A DNA stretch of 9,985 nt from Chitinophagaceae bacterium. Its GTDB lineage: Bacteria > Bacteroidota > Bacteroidia > Chitinophagales > Chitinophagaceae. The position numbers were made by a program, and so were the translations under genes. The stretch spans positions 1 to 9,985 of the forward strand of contig JALOMC010000053.1 in the NCBI GenBank assembly GCA_025455665.1. The letters run 5' to 3'. This document shows positions 1-5,168 of this stretch, one piece after another. The notes beneath the pieces were generated by a model. The model saw only the letters and a list, made by a program, of their open reading frames with translations, did not search any database and was not told the origin of the DNA. The number at the start of each line of letters is the position of its first letter. The first letter of the stretch is position 1.

Positions 1-72
1 ATGATTCGATCTACCGTTTTCAGCCCCGACTGAAGGCTTACATTGTCAGTAGCCGGTTTATTAAGTTCGATA
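1..72 (-). other. Start of the spacer downstream of rpsH
   Basis: This stretch follows the rpsH stop codon and should lead to rplF, whose start codon is not in the window: the only CAT here (41-43) gives ATG followed at once by TAA. A small inverted repeat at 19-34 (TTCAG, six-base loop, CTGAA) could form a 5-bp hairpin in the transcript. No T-run follows it, so it is not a terminator. The spacer is at least 72 nt. Confidence 0.5.
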
Positions 73-471
73 CTAGTAAATGGTGCACAGCACTTCGCCA
101 CCTACATTCAGCTTCTTAGCTTCTTTGTCGGTCATCACCCCCTGTGAGGTGCTTACAATAGCGATACCAAGGCCACCCATTACACGCTTGAAGTCGGCGG
201 GCTTGGCATACTGGCGCAGGCCGGGACGGCTGATGCGCTCCATAGCGGTGATGGCGGGCTGCTTGGTAGCAGCATCGTACTTCAGCGCTATTTTGATCAC
301 GCCCTGCTTGTTATCGTCCTCAAACTTGTACTTCAGGATATATCCCTTTTCGTACAAGATTTCGGTCATACGCTTTTTCAGGTTCGATGCAGGGATTTCA
401 ACGATCCGGTGGTTCGCCATTTGAGCGTTGCGGATACGTGTCAGGAAGTCTGCGATAGGATCAGTTACCAT
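73..471 (-). CDS. rpsH: 30S ribosomal protein S8 (uS8)
   Basis: S8 is a primary binder of the 16S rRNA central domain. In E. coli it also represses the spc operon by binding its own mRNA near the rplE start. The 132-residue product is close to the usual 130 residues. It has the family opening MVTDPIADFLTRIRNA and the C-terminal signature STSQGVMTDKEAKKLNVGGE at about residues 107-126, followed by a short strand ending in CTIY. It ends in TAG. The ATG at 471 is favoured because AGGAGG lies eight bases upstream, the strongest ribosome binding site in this cluster. A GC-rich hairpin sits just before that site. It is separated from rpsN by 90 nt. Confidence 0.98.
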   Translation of the reverse strand: MVTDPIADFLTRIRNAQMANHRIVEIPASNLKKRMTEILYEKGYILKYKFEDDNKQGVIKIALKYDAATKQPAITAMERISRPGLRQYAKPADFKRVMGGLGIAIVSTSQGVMTDKEAKKLNVGGEVLCTIY

Positions 472-479
472 ATTTTGTT

Positions 480-485
480 CCTCCT
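480..485 (-). promoter_or_regulatory. Strong Shine-Dalgarno sequence of rpsH
   Basis: The transcript reads AGGAGG, then eight bases (AACAAAAT), then the rpsH ATG. This is a textbook Shine-Dalgarno site. It stands out because fourteen of the sixteen r-protein genes here have none. Bacteroidota ribosomes generally do not rely on Shine-Dalgarno pairing. Confidence 0.8.
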
Positions 486-487
486 AC

Positions 488-505
488 ATCCCGGCACGCC
501 GGGAT
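488..505 (-). promoter_or_regulatory. GC-rich hairpin directly upstream of the rpsH ribosome binding site
   Basis: In the transcript ATCCCGG and CCGGGAT form a perfect 7-bp stem with a four-base CGTG loop. One further U-G pair is possible at its base. The stem ends two bases before AGGAGG. No U-run follows, so termination is unlikely. A role in presenting or hiding the ribosome binding site is an inference. Confidence 0.55.
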
Positions 506-561
506 AATTGGATTTAGTTTGAATGAGTGAATAGAATGACTTGATGCGAGACACCGGCCGA

Positions 562-831
562 TTACCAGCTGGCTTTCTTCACACCAGGGATTTTACCATC
601 CAGGGCCATGTCGCGGAACATAACACGACAGATACCAAAGTGGCGCATGTACCCTTTTGGACGGCCGCTCAGCTGGCAGCGGTTCTTCAAGCGAACCGGA
701 GAAGCATTACGAGGGAGCTTGTCCAGAGCAGCGTAATCACCGGCTTCCTTCAAAGCAGCACGCTTCTCGGCAAACTTTGCTACCAGGGCTTCACGTTTGC
801 GCTGGCGGGCTTTTACTGATTCTTTTGCCAT
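562..831 (-). CDS. rpsN: 30S ribosomal protein S14, zinc-independent type (uS14)
   Basis: S14 binds the 3' major domain of 16S rRNA in the head of the small subunit. The product has 89 residues, shorter than the 101 of E. coli. The signature NRCQLSGRPKGYMRHFGICR lies at about residues 50-69, and the protein starts MAKESVKARQRKREALVAKF. The paired CxxC motifs of the zinc-binding form are absent; only two isolated cysteines are present, so this is the C- form. The start has no Shine-Dalgarno motif. It lies 98 nt after rplE and 90 nt before rpsH. Confidence 0.97.
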   Translation of the reverse strand: MAKESVKARQRKREALVAKFAEKRAALKEAGDYAALDKLPRNASPVRLKNRCQLSGRPKGYMRHFGICRVMFRDMALDGKIPGVKKASW

Positions 832-903
832 AAAATTGAAAATTCCAGGTTTTTAATGCAAGCGACCATTCAGTAAAATACTTAGCGGCGCTGGTATCTA
901 TCT

Positions 904-922
904 GTCCAGCCATTGGCCGGAC
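904..922 (-). promoter_or_regulatory. Hairpin just after the rplE stop codon
   Basis: In the transcript GTCCGGCC, loop AAT and GGCTGGAC form eight pairs, one of them G-U. The stem starts seven bases after the rplE stop codon. On the plus strand the same position is an A-C mismatch, so the stem is complete only in the transcribed RNA. AGATAGATACC follows rather than a U-run, which argues against an intrinsic terminator. It may be an mRNA processing or stabilising element. Confidence 0.5.
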
Positions 923-929
923 GGAAGAA

Positions 930-1505
930 TTAGTTATTGTCGCGTTTGATGTTTTTGAAAGGCATACCAAGTTCCTTCAGCAGTTCGTAAGCCTCTTCGT
1001 TGGTACGGGCGGTGGTTACAAACGTGATATCCATGCCGGTGATTTTATTCACCTTGTCGATATCGATTTCAGGGAAGATAATCTGCTCGTTTACACCCAT
1101 GGTGTAGTTGCCACGGCCATCAAAGCTCTTATCATTAATGCCCTTAAAGTCGCGTACGCGGGGCAGCGCTACAGCAATCAGGCGATCCAAAAATTCGAAC
1201 ATCTGATCGCCACGCAGGGTAACGCGGGCACCGATGGGCATGTTTTTACGCAGCTTGAAGTTTGAGATATCCTTCTTCGACATGGTAGCTACGGCCTTTT
1301 GACCAGTAATCGTAGTCAGCTCATCGATGGCAATATCTACCAGCTTCTTGTCGGCTACGGCACCATTAACACCGCGGTTCACACAAATCTTGGTGAGCTT
1401 GGGTGCTTGCATGATGGTTTTATAACCAAACTTCTTCATAAGGGCAGGTACAACTTCAGCTTTGTACTTGTCTGCCAGACGCGGAGTGTATTTTGTGGTT
1501 GCCAT
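930..1505 (-). CDS. rplE: 50S ribosomal protein L5 (uL5)
   Basis: L5 binds 5S rRNA in the central protuberance of the large subunit and contacts the small subunit. The product has 191 residues, slightly longer than the usual 178-185, with the extra length at both ends. The family block SNFKLRKNMPIGARVTLRG lies at about 81-99. The block with FDGRGNYTMGVNEQIIFPEI is at about 128-147. Its ATG overlaps the rplX TAA stop by one base (TAATG), the only gene overlap in this cluster, which suggests translational coupling. GGAGG lies ten bases upstream within the end of rplX. Confidence 0.97.
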   Translation of the reverse strand: MATTKYTPRLADKYKAEVVPALMKKFGYKTIMQAPKLTKICVNRGVNGAVADKKLVDIAIDELTTITGQKAVATMSKKDISNFKLRKNMPIGARVTLRGDQMFEFLDRLIAVALPRVRDFKGINDKSFDGRGNYTMGVNEQIIFPEIDIDKVNKITGMDITFVTTARTNEEAYELLKELGMPFKNIKRDNN

Positions 1506-1843
1506 TACTTAATTACCTCCCCAGATTTTTTAGATACACGAATAAGTTTACCGTTTTCGCGTACACGCTTTACACGGGCAGGGGCAGCAGCTTTCGCATC
1601 CCACAACTGTACGTTGCTGATAGCGATGGGCGCCTCCTTTTTAACGATACCGCCCTTGGTGTTTTGAGCACTGGGCTTGGTATGGATGGTCTGAATATTC
1701 ACACCTTCTACCAGCACTTTGGCCTTGTCGGGAAACACGGCCAGCACGGTACGCGGCTTTTTCAGATCCTTATCATCACCGGCAATAACCACTACGTTGT
1801 CGCCTTTCTTGATGTTGAACTTTGATTTAAAACGATTACTCAT
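1505..1843 (-). CDS. rplX: 50S ribosomal protein L24 (uL24)
   Basis: L24 is an early assembly factor of the large subunit that binds 23S rRNA near the tunnel exit. The 112-residue product is of normal length (about 103-115). The KOW motif is near the N-terminus (FNIKKGDNVVVIAGDDKD, residues 9-26). The conserved VEGVNIQTIHTKPS block follows at about 46-59. The start has no Shine-Dalgarno motif; upstream lies the heptamer repeat of the rplN-rplX spacer. The last codons encode GEVIK and carry the GGAGG that may serve rplE. Confidence 0.97.
   Translation of the reverse strand: MSNRFKSKFNIKKGDNVVVIAGDDKDLKKPRTVLAVFPDKAKVLVEGVNIQTIHTKPSAQNTKGGIVKKEAPIAISNVQLWDAKAAAPARVKRVRENGKLIRVSKKSGEVIK
1516..1520 (-). 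promoter_or_regulatory. Shine-Dalgarno-like GGAGG before rplE
   Basis: The transcript has GGGGAGG ending ten bases before the rplE ATG, inside the last codons of rplX. Part of it is forced by the Glu-Val codons (GAG GTA), so it could be chance. The spacing is usable, and rplE is the only gene besides rpsH with such a motif. Confidence 0.45.
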
Positions 1844-1853
1844 ACTTGATAGC

Positions 1854-1881
1854 TTAATGCGTAACGCTTAACGCTTAACGC
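1854..1881. repeat. Four tandem heptamers in the rplN-rplX spacer
   Basis: The plus strand reads TTAATGC, GTAACGC, TTAACGC, TTAACGC end to end. The last two copies are identical; the first two each differ by one base. The array ends 11 nt upstream of the rplX start codon in the transcribed direction, within an 83-nt spacer. Function is unknown. Confidence 0.8.
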
Positions 1882-1926
1882 AGTTATTGAAATCCGCTTT
1901 CAGCACTTTGCCTTCGGCGTTTTGCA

Positions 1927-2295
1927 TTACAGTACTTCAGGAGCCAGCGATACAATCTTCATGTACCCTTTATCGCGAAGCTCACGAGCTACAGGGCCAA
2001 AGATGCGGGTGCCGCGGGGCTCATCGCTGTTATTGAGCAGTACTACTGCATTGTCGTCAAAGCGGATATACGAACCATCTTTCCGGCGCAGCTTATTGGT
2101 AGTGCGTACAATAACGGCTTTGGTCACTGTACCTTTTTTCATGGCGCCGCCAGGAATAGCATCCTTCACGGTCACCACAATCTTGTCGCCGATTTTGGCA
2201 TAGTCCTGTCCGCTGTTGCCGAGTACACGGATGCAGAGCACCTCTTTGGCGCCGCTGTTATCCGCCACGTTCAATCGGCTTTCTTGCTGAATCAT
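1927..2295 (-). CDS. rplN: 50S ribosomal protein L14 (uL14)
   Basis: L14 sits at the subunit interface on 23S rRNA and forms part of an intersubunit bridge. The 122-residue length is typical. It opens MIQQESRLNVADNSGAKEVL. The signature block GGAMKKGTVTKAVIVRT is at about 49-65, and the C-terminal DEPRGTRIFGPVARELR block is at about 91-107. In E. coli this gene heads the spc operon with its own promoter. Here the preceding 124-nt spacer contains no convincing TTTG/TAnnTTTG pair, so it is probably co-transcribed from rpsJ. It starts at ATG without a Shine-Dalgarno motif. Confidence 0.98.
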   Translation of the reverse strand: MIQQESRLNVADNSGAKEVLCIRVLGNSGQDYAKIGDKIVVTVKDAIPGGAMKKGTVTKAVIVRTTNKLRRKDGSYIRFDDNAVVLLNNSDEPRGTRIFGPVARELRDKGYMKIVSLAPEVL

Positions 2296-2313
2296 TTTCT
2301 TTCGCTTTTTAGC

Positions 2314-2328
2314 TTAGCCCCAGGCTAA
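2314..2328 (-). promoter_or_regulatory. Small hairpin upstream of rplN
   Basis: TTAGCC and GGCTAA form a 6-bp perfect stem with a three-base loop, 18 nt before the rplN start codon. It lies in a 124-nt spacer that also has a weaker GGGC/GCCC stem at 2357-2368. No promoter-like pair of boxes was found here. Confidence 0.4.
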
Positions 2329-2419
2329 TGATTTATCAATGTTCAGAGGCTTGGTAGGGCGGCTGCCCGTGGCAAGCTTGAAGGAGAAGAAGCAACTGTT
2401 TTGCAGCGCCCCGTCCTGA

Positions 2420-2677
2420 TTACTTCACTTTTTCTACTACTTCCACCAGGCGCCACCGCTTTGTTTTGCTCAGCGGACGACTTTCCATGATGCGCACAGT
2501 GTCGCCGATGCTGCACTCGTTCTTTTCGTCATGCGCATGAAACTTGGTCGTCTTTTTCACGAACTTTCCATAGATCGGGTGCTTCACTTTACGCTCAACA
2601 GCCACCGTAATGGTTTTATCCATTTTATTGCTGGCTACCACGCCTATCCTGGTTTTACGAAGATTTCTTGTTTCCAT
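2420..2677 (-). CDS. rpsQ: 30S ribosomal protein S17 (uS17)
   Basis: S17 is a primary 16S rRNA binder in the body of the small subunit, with an OB fold. I choose the ATG at 2677 (METRNLRKTR, 85 residues), which matches the family's length. A TTG three codons further upstream is in frame, but it falls in a hairpin arm and adds residues not expected in the family. The signature GDTVRIMESRPLSKTKRW lies at about residues 58-75, with Ser in the common Cys position before RPLSKTK. The stop is TAA. Confidence 0.97.
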   Translation of the reverse strand: METRNLRKTRIGVVASNKMDKTITVAVERKVKHPIYGKFVKKTTKFHAHDEKNECSIGDTVRIMESRPLSKTKRWRLVEVVEKVK

Positions 2678-2680
2678 TTG

Positions 2681-2711
2681 GTTCAATATTTTTTTGAACG
2701 ATCGAATCGTT
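2681..2711 (-). promoter_or_regulatory. Two overlapping, mutually exclusive hairpins before rpsQ
   Basis: In the transcript AACGAT, loop TCG and ATCGTT (2697-2711) form one 6-bp stem. GTTCAA, seven-base loop and TTGAAC (2681-2699) form another 6-bp stem ending three bases before the rpsQ ATG. They share three bases (2697-2699), so both cannot form fully at once. This fills most of the 40-nt spacer. A switch role is inference. Confidence 0.4.
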
Positions 2712-2717
2712 GGTTAA

Positions 2718-2927
2718 TCAGCCTACCAGTGCCCGCTTCTGCAACTCTGATTTCATCCGGGCAATGTCGTGACGAAGGTTGCGGATGCTCATGGGGTTCT
2801 CGAGCGGCGTGATGGCATGAGCAAACTGCAGCTTCTTCAGGCGCACTTCGTCTTCGCTGATGCGGGCCTTCAGATCGTCGGTCGACAGCTCACGCAGGCT
2901 GTTGTTGAAGTCGAGTTTCTTAGACAT
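2718..2927 (-). CDS. rpmC: 50S ribosomal protein L29 (uL29)
   Basis: L29 is a small helical protein near the polypeptide exit tunnel, close to the docking site for trigger factor and SRP. The 69-residue product has the two-helix layout expected: LRELSTDDLKARISEDEVRL, then KLQFAHAITPLENPMSIRNLRHDIARMKSEL. The second half matches the family signature with ENP followed by IR and the DIAR block. It ends with TGA, unlike most neighbours. It starts with ATG without a Shine-Dalgarno motif, after a spacer carrying the TTTGAAAATTTG-type repeat. Confidence 0.97.
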   Translation of the reverse strand: MSKKLDFNNSLRELSTDDLKARISEDEVRLKKLQFAHAITPLENPMSIRNLRHDIARMKSELQKRALVG

Positions 2928-2936
2928 CTATCTATA

Positions 2937-3009
2937 ATTTGAGTGTTTGAAAATCTGAAAATTTGAAAGGGGGACGGAAAGTGCCACCTGGCTGCTTTCA
3001 AATCTTCGG
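2937..3009 (-). repeat. TTTGAAA-type repeats forming a long hairpin in the rplP-rpmC spacer
   Basis: The plus strand has several copies of a TTTGA/TTTGAAA unit (2938-2969) and an inverted copy at 2995-3003. Bases 2957-2969 pair with 2995-3007: 13 consecutive pairs in the transcript, one of them G-U, around a 25-nt loop. The stem starts about 15 nt after the rplP stop codon. The same motif recurs in two other spacers of this operon. Confidence 0.65.
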
Positions 3010-3022
3010 CTGACTACTTTGC

Positions 3023-3442
3023 TTATGCCTGGTAGTCGCGGCGAACTATGAATTTGGTTTTGATGGGCAGCTTCTGCGCAGCCAGTTCCATGGCTTCGCG
3101 GGCTACTTCCATCGGTACGCCGTCGCACTCAAACAGGATACGACCTGGCTCCACCACGGCTGCCCAAAATTCAGGGTTACCTTTACCCTTACCCATCCTC
3201 ACTTCCAGCGGCTTGCGGGTAATTACCTTATCGGGGAATACACGGATCCACACGCTGCCTTCACGCTTCATAGCACGGGTCATGGCCTGGCGGGCACTTT
3301 CGATCTGACGGTTGTTCAACCAAATGGGTTCCATTGCTTTCAGGGCAAACGATCCGAACGAAATGGAGGTGCCACGCTTAGCTACCTCGCGGATGCGGCC
3401 TTTTTGCTGTTTACGGAACTTGGTTCTTTTCGGCTGTAACAT
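3023..3442 (-). CDS. rplP: 50S ribosomal protein L16 (uL16)
   Basis: L16 organises the A-site tRNA elbow region of 23S rRNA and is a late assembly protein. The 139-residue product is of normal length. It begins MLQPKRTKFRKQQKGR. The core signature KREGSVWIRVFPDKVITRKP lies at about 59-78, and VRMGKGKGNPEFWAAVV is at about 81-97. The arginine before MGKGKG (Arg82) corresponds to the arginine that is hydroxylated in E. coli L16; whether it is modified here cannot be seen. Spacers of 115 nt before it and 95 nt after it both contain inverted repeats. Confidence 0.98.
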   Translation of the reverse strand: MLQPKRTKFRKQQKGRIREVAKRGTSISFGSFALKAMEPIWLNNRQIESARQAMTRAMKREGSVWIRVFPDKVITRKPLEVRMGKGKGNPEFWAAVVEPGRILFECDGVPMEVAREAMELAAQKLPIKTKFIVRRDYQA

Positions 3443-3473
3443 GACTTGTTTTGTTTCTTCGTTTGAATGATAG

Positions 3474-3523
3474 ACTCCTGCTGTCGGCTACTTCCACTGT
3501 TGTCACCGGCTGCTGTCAGGAGT
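3474..3523 (-). repeat. Inverted and direct repeats in the rpsC-rplP spacer
   Basis: ACTCCTG (3474-3480) and CAGGAGT (3517-3523) are a perfect 7-bp inverted repeat. Inside it, CTGCTGTC occurs at 3478-3485 and again at 3510-3517 as a direct repeat, and CGGCT occurs twice. The stem would have a 36-nt loop, so it is only moderately convincing as a hairpin. The spacer is 115 nt. Confidence 0.4.
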
Positions 3524-3557
3524 GTGTCAACCAGTGGGGATTTTCAGGGGCTTTCGC

Positions 3558-4343
3558 TTAGCGACGACCACCGCGGTCTCCGCCACGGTCGCGACGCTCA
3601 CCACCGCCCCTTCTGCCACCACGGTCGCCGCCGCGGTCGCCACGGTCTTCGCCGCCCCGGCGGTCGCTCAGGCCACTACCGGTACCTACGAAGTTGGGGT
3701 TCAGGTCACGCTTGGTCAGCACTTCCCCTTTACAAATCCACACCTTGATGCCAATTTTTCCATACACAGTCAGTGCGGCTACGTTGGCATAATCAATATC
3801 CATCCGGAATGTGTGCAAAGGCACACGACCCATTTTGATTTCTTCGCTACGGGCGATTTCAGCACCACCCAAACGGCCGCTGGCTTTTACCTTGATACCC
3901 TCAGCACCCATACGCATAGCAGAAGCAATGGCCATTTTGATGGCACGCTTGAAGCTGATACGGTTTTCGATCTGGCGGGCAATGGTGTCGGCCACAATCA
4001 TAGCGTCTACCTCAGGGCGACGGATTTCGAGGATGTTAATTTGAACATCATCATTACCGGTCAGCTTCTTCAGCTCTTCTTTGATGCGGTCTACTTCGTT
4101 GCCACCCTTACCAATAATGATACCGGGCTTTGAAGTATGAATGGTTACGATAAGCTTGTTAAGGGTACGCTCGATAACGATCTTCGAAATACCACCCTTG
4201 TTGATACGGGCATTGAGGTAGGTGCGAATCTTGTTATCCTCGATCAGCCTGTTGGCGTACACTTTACTGTTGCCATACCAGTTGCTGTCCCAACCACGGA
4301 TGATACCGAGCCTGTTACCGATTGGATTTGCTTTTTGACCCAT
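3558..4343 (-). CDS. rpsC: 30S ribosomal protein S3 with an Arg/Gly-rich C-terminal tail (uS3)
   Basis: S3 lies at the mRNA entry tunnel of the small subunit head and takes part in mRNA unwinding. The start MGQKANPIGNRLGI is standard. The type II KH domain has the GKGG loop at residues 78-81 (SKPGIIIGKGG). The C-terminal domain carries ASGRLGGAEIARSE followed by GRVPLHTFRMDIDY. The protein has 261 residues against 233 in E. coli. The excess is a low-complexity tail at about residues 227-261 made almost only of Arg, Gly, Asp and Glu, in RGGD/RGGRR units. This resembles RGG-type RNA-binding tails. Its codons make 3558-3662 visibly repetitive DNA. Confidence 0.98.
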   Translation of the reverse strand: MGQKANPIGNRLGIIRGWDSNWYGNSKVYANRLIEDNKIRTYLNARINKGGISKIVIERTLNKLIVTIHTSKPGIIIGKGGNEVDRIKEELKKLTGNDDVQINILEIRRPEVDAMIVADTIARQIENRISFKRAIKMAIASAMRMGAEGIKVKASGRLGGAEIARSEEIKMGRVPLHTFRMDIDYANVAALTVYGKIGIKVWICKGEVLTKRDLNPNFVGTGSGLSDRRGGEDRGDRGGDRGGRRGGGERRDRGGDRGGRR

Positions 4344-4349
4344 GATTAA

Positions 4350-4410
4350 AATTTGAAAATTTGACAGTCTGGAGGTTTGAAAATGAACTCAGCTGTCGGT
4401 CACTCAAATT
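4350..4410 (-). repeat. TTTGAAAATTTG-type repeats in the rplV-rpsC spacer
   Basis: AATTTGA occurs twice in direct orientation (4350-4356 and 4358-4364). An inverted copy, TCAAATT, lies at 4404-4410. An inner pair, GACAG (4363-4367) and CTGTC (4393-4397), could stack inside it, giving a broken hairpin before rpsC. TTTGAAAAT also occurs at 4376-4384. The spacer is 127 nt; the part nearest rplV (4411-4470) shows nothing clear. Confidence 0.5.
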
Positions 4411-4470
4411 GTTGTTGTTTTCTGCCAGGCGACGCATCATTTTCACATCCGTTCACCTGTTTGTTGCTGA

Positions 4471-4806
4471 TTATTTACTGTCTACTACAACGGTTACGTG
4501 GTTACTACGCTTCCGCACCCGGTAGCCACGGCCCTGAGGGGCTGGGCGCATGCGCTTCAGCGTACGGCCTTCGTCTACCATTACGGTTTTCACCACCAGG
4601 CCGCTCTCATCGGCACCTTCATTCTTGGCCTTCCAGTTAAAGGCGGCGCTCTTCACCAGTTTGGCCATGGGTACCGAGCTGTGCTTGGTATTGTGTTCCA
4701 GTACAGCCAGTGCCTGATCTACCTGCATGCCACGAATCAGATCGGCCAGCAAACGCATTTTGCGGGGCGAGGTGGGGTAGTTTCTCAGTTTCGCTACTGC
4801 TTCCAT
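4471..4806 (-). CDS. rplV: 50S ribosomal protein L22 (uL22)
   Basis: L22 lines the nascent-chain exit tunnel, contacts all six 23S rRNA domains, and its extended hairpin forms part of the tunnel constriction. The 111-residue length is typical (about 110). The globular part has NYPTSPRKMRLLADLIRG at about 9-26. The long beta hairpin is recognisable at about 78-103 with EGRTLKRMRPAPQGRGYR. In other bacteria changes in this hairpin give macrolide resistance; nothing here looks altered. It starts at ATG preceded by A-rich sequence. Confidence 0.98.
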   Translation of the reverse strand: MEAVAKLRNYPTSPRKMRLLADLIRGMQVDQALAVLEHNTKHSSVPMAKLVKSAAFNWKAKNEGADESGLVVKTVMVDEGRTLKRMRPAPQGRGYRVRKRSNHVTVVVDSK

Positions 4807-4827
4807 TTTTATTCAGTTTCAGGTTCT

Positions 4828-4870
4828 TGGTTTTTAGCAGGCGGCAGATAAGCCTGCCAACCAAAAACCA
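4828..4870 (-). promoter_or_regulatory. Two-tier hairpin in the rpsS-rplV spacer
   Basis: TGGTTTTT (4828-4835) pairs with AAAAACCA (4863-4870) over eight bases. Inside it GCAGGC (4837-4842) pairs with GCCTGC (4852-4857) over six. An asymmetric internal loop separates them (one base against five), and the apical loop has nine bases. It fills over half of the 80-nt spacer and begins 16 nt after the rpsS stop. In the transcribed direction it is not followed by a U-run. Confidence 0.5.
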
Positions 4871-4886
4871 CCAACATTTAAATCAA

Positions 4887-5156
4887 TTATTTCTTGCTGC
4901 CAGCGTGGCCTTTGAAGTTGCGGGTGGGAGCAAACTCACCCAGCTTATGGCCCACCATGAATTCGGTGACATACACAGGGATGAACTTGTTGCCATTATG
5001 CACCGCAAAGGTGTGGCCTACAAAGTCGGGCGTGATGGTAGAGCGACGGCTCCATGTTTTGATCACTCCTTTCTTTGTTTTACCGTCGTTGATCGCTACG
5101 ATTTTTTTCTCGAGCTTGAAGTCAACGTAAGGTCCTTTTTTAATTGAACGAGCCAT
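4887..5156 (-). CDS. rpsS: 30S ribosomal protein S19 (uS19)
   Basis: S19 sits in the head of the small subunit with S13, close to the A-site tRNA and the bridge to L5. The 89-residue product matches the family's 88-93. It starts MARSIKKGPYVDFKL. The signature HNGNKFIPVYVTEFMVGHKL is at about 53-72, followed by GEFAPTRNFKGH. The end, AGSKK, is short and basic, as is usual for the flexible C-terminus. Its start is preceded by AACGAATTCAAT, with no Shine-Dalgarno motif. Confidence 0.98.
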   Translation of the reverse strand: MARSIKKGPYVDFKLEKKIVAINDGKTKKGVIKTWSRRSTITPDFVGHTFAVHNGNKFIPVYVTEFMVGHKLGEFAPTRNFKGHAGSKK

Positions 5157-5168
5157 ATTGAATTCGTT

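Noticed and set aside
2296..2419. Separate spc promoter before rplN
   Set aside because: E. coli has one at this place, but no TTTG/TAnnTTTG pair is present in this spacer.
2928..3128. 66-codon minus-strand frame spanning the rplP-rpmC spacer
   Set aside because: It overlaps the end of rplP in another frame and translates the repeat-bearing spacer; composition is unlike a protein and there is no family match.
3522..4133. Open frame of 203 codons on the plus strand
   Set aside because: It lies opposite rpsC. Its Ala/Thr/Val-rich start is just the reverse reading of the Arg/Gly tail codons.
4637..4864. 75-codon minus-strand frame across the rpsS-rplV spacer
   Set aside because: It overlaps rplV out of frame and starts at TTG inside the two-tier hairpin; it is best explained as a shadow.
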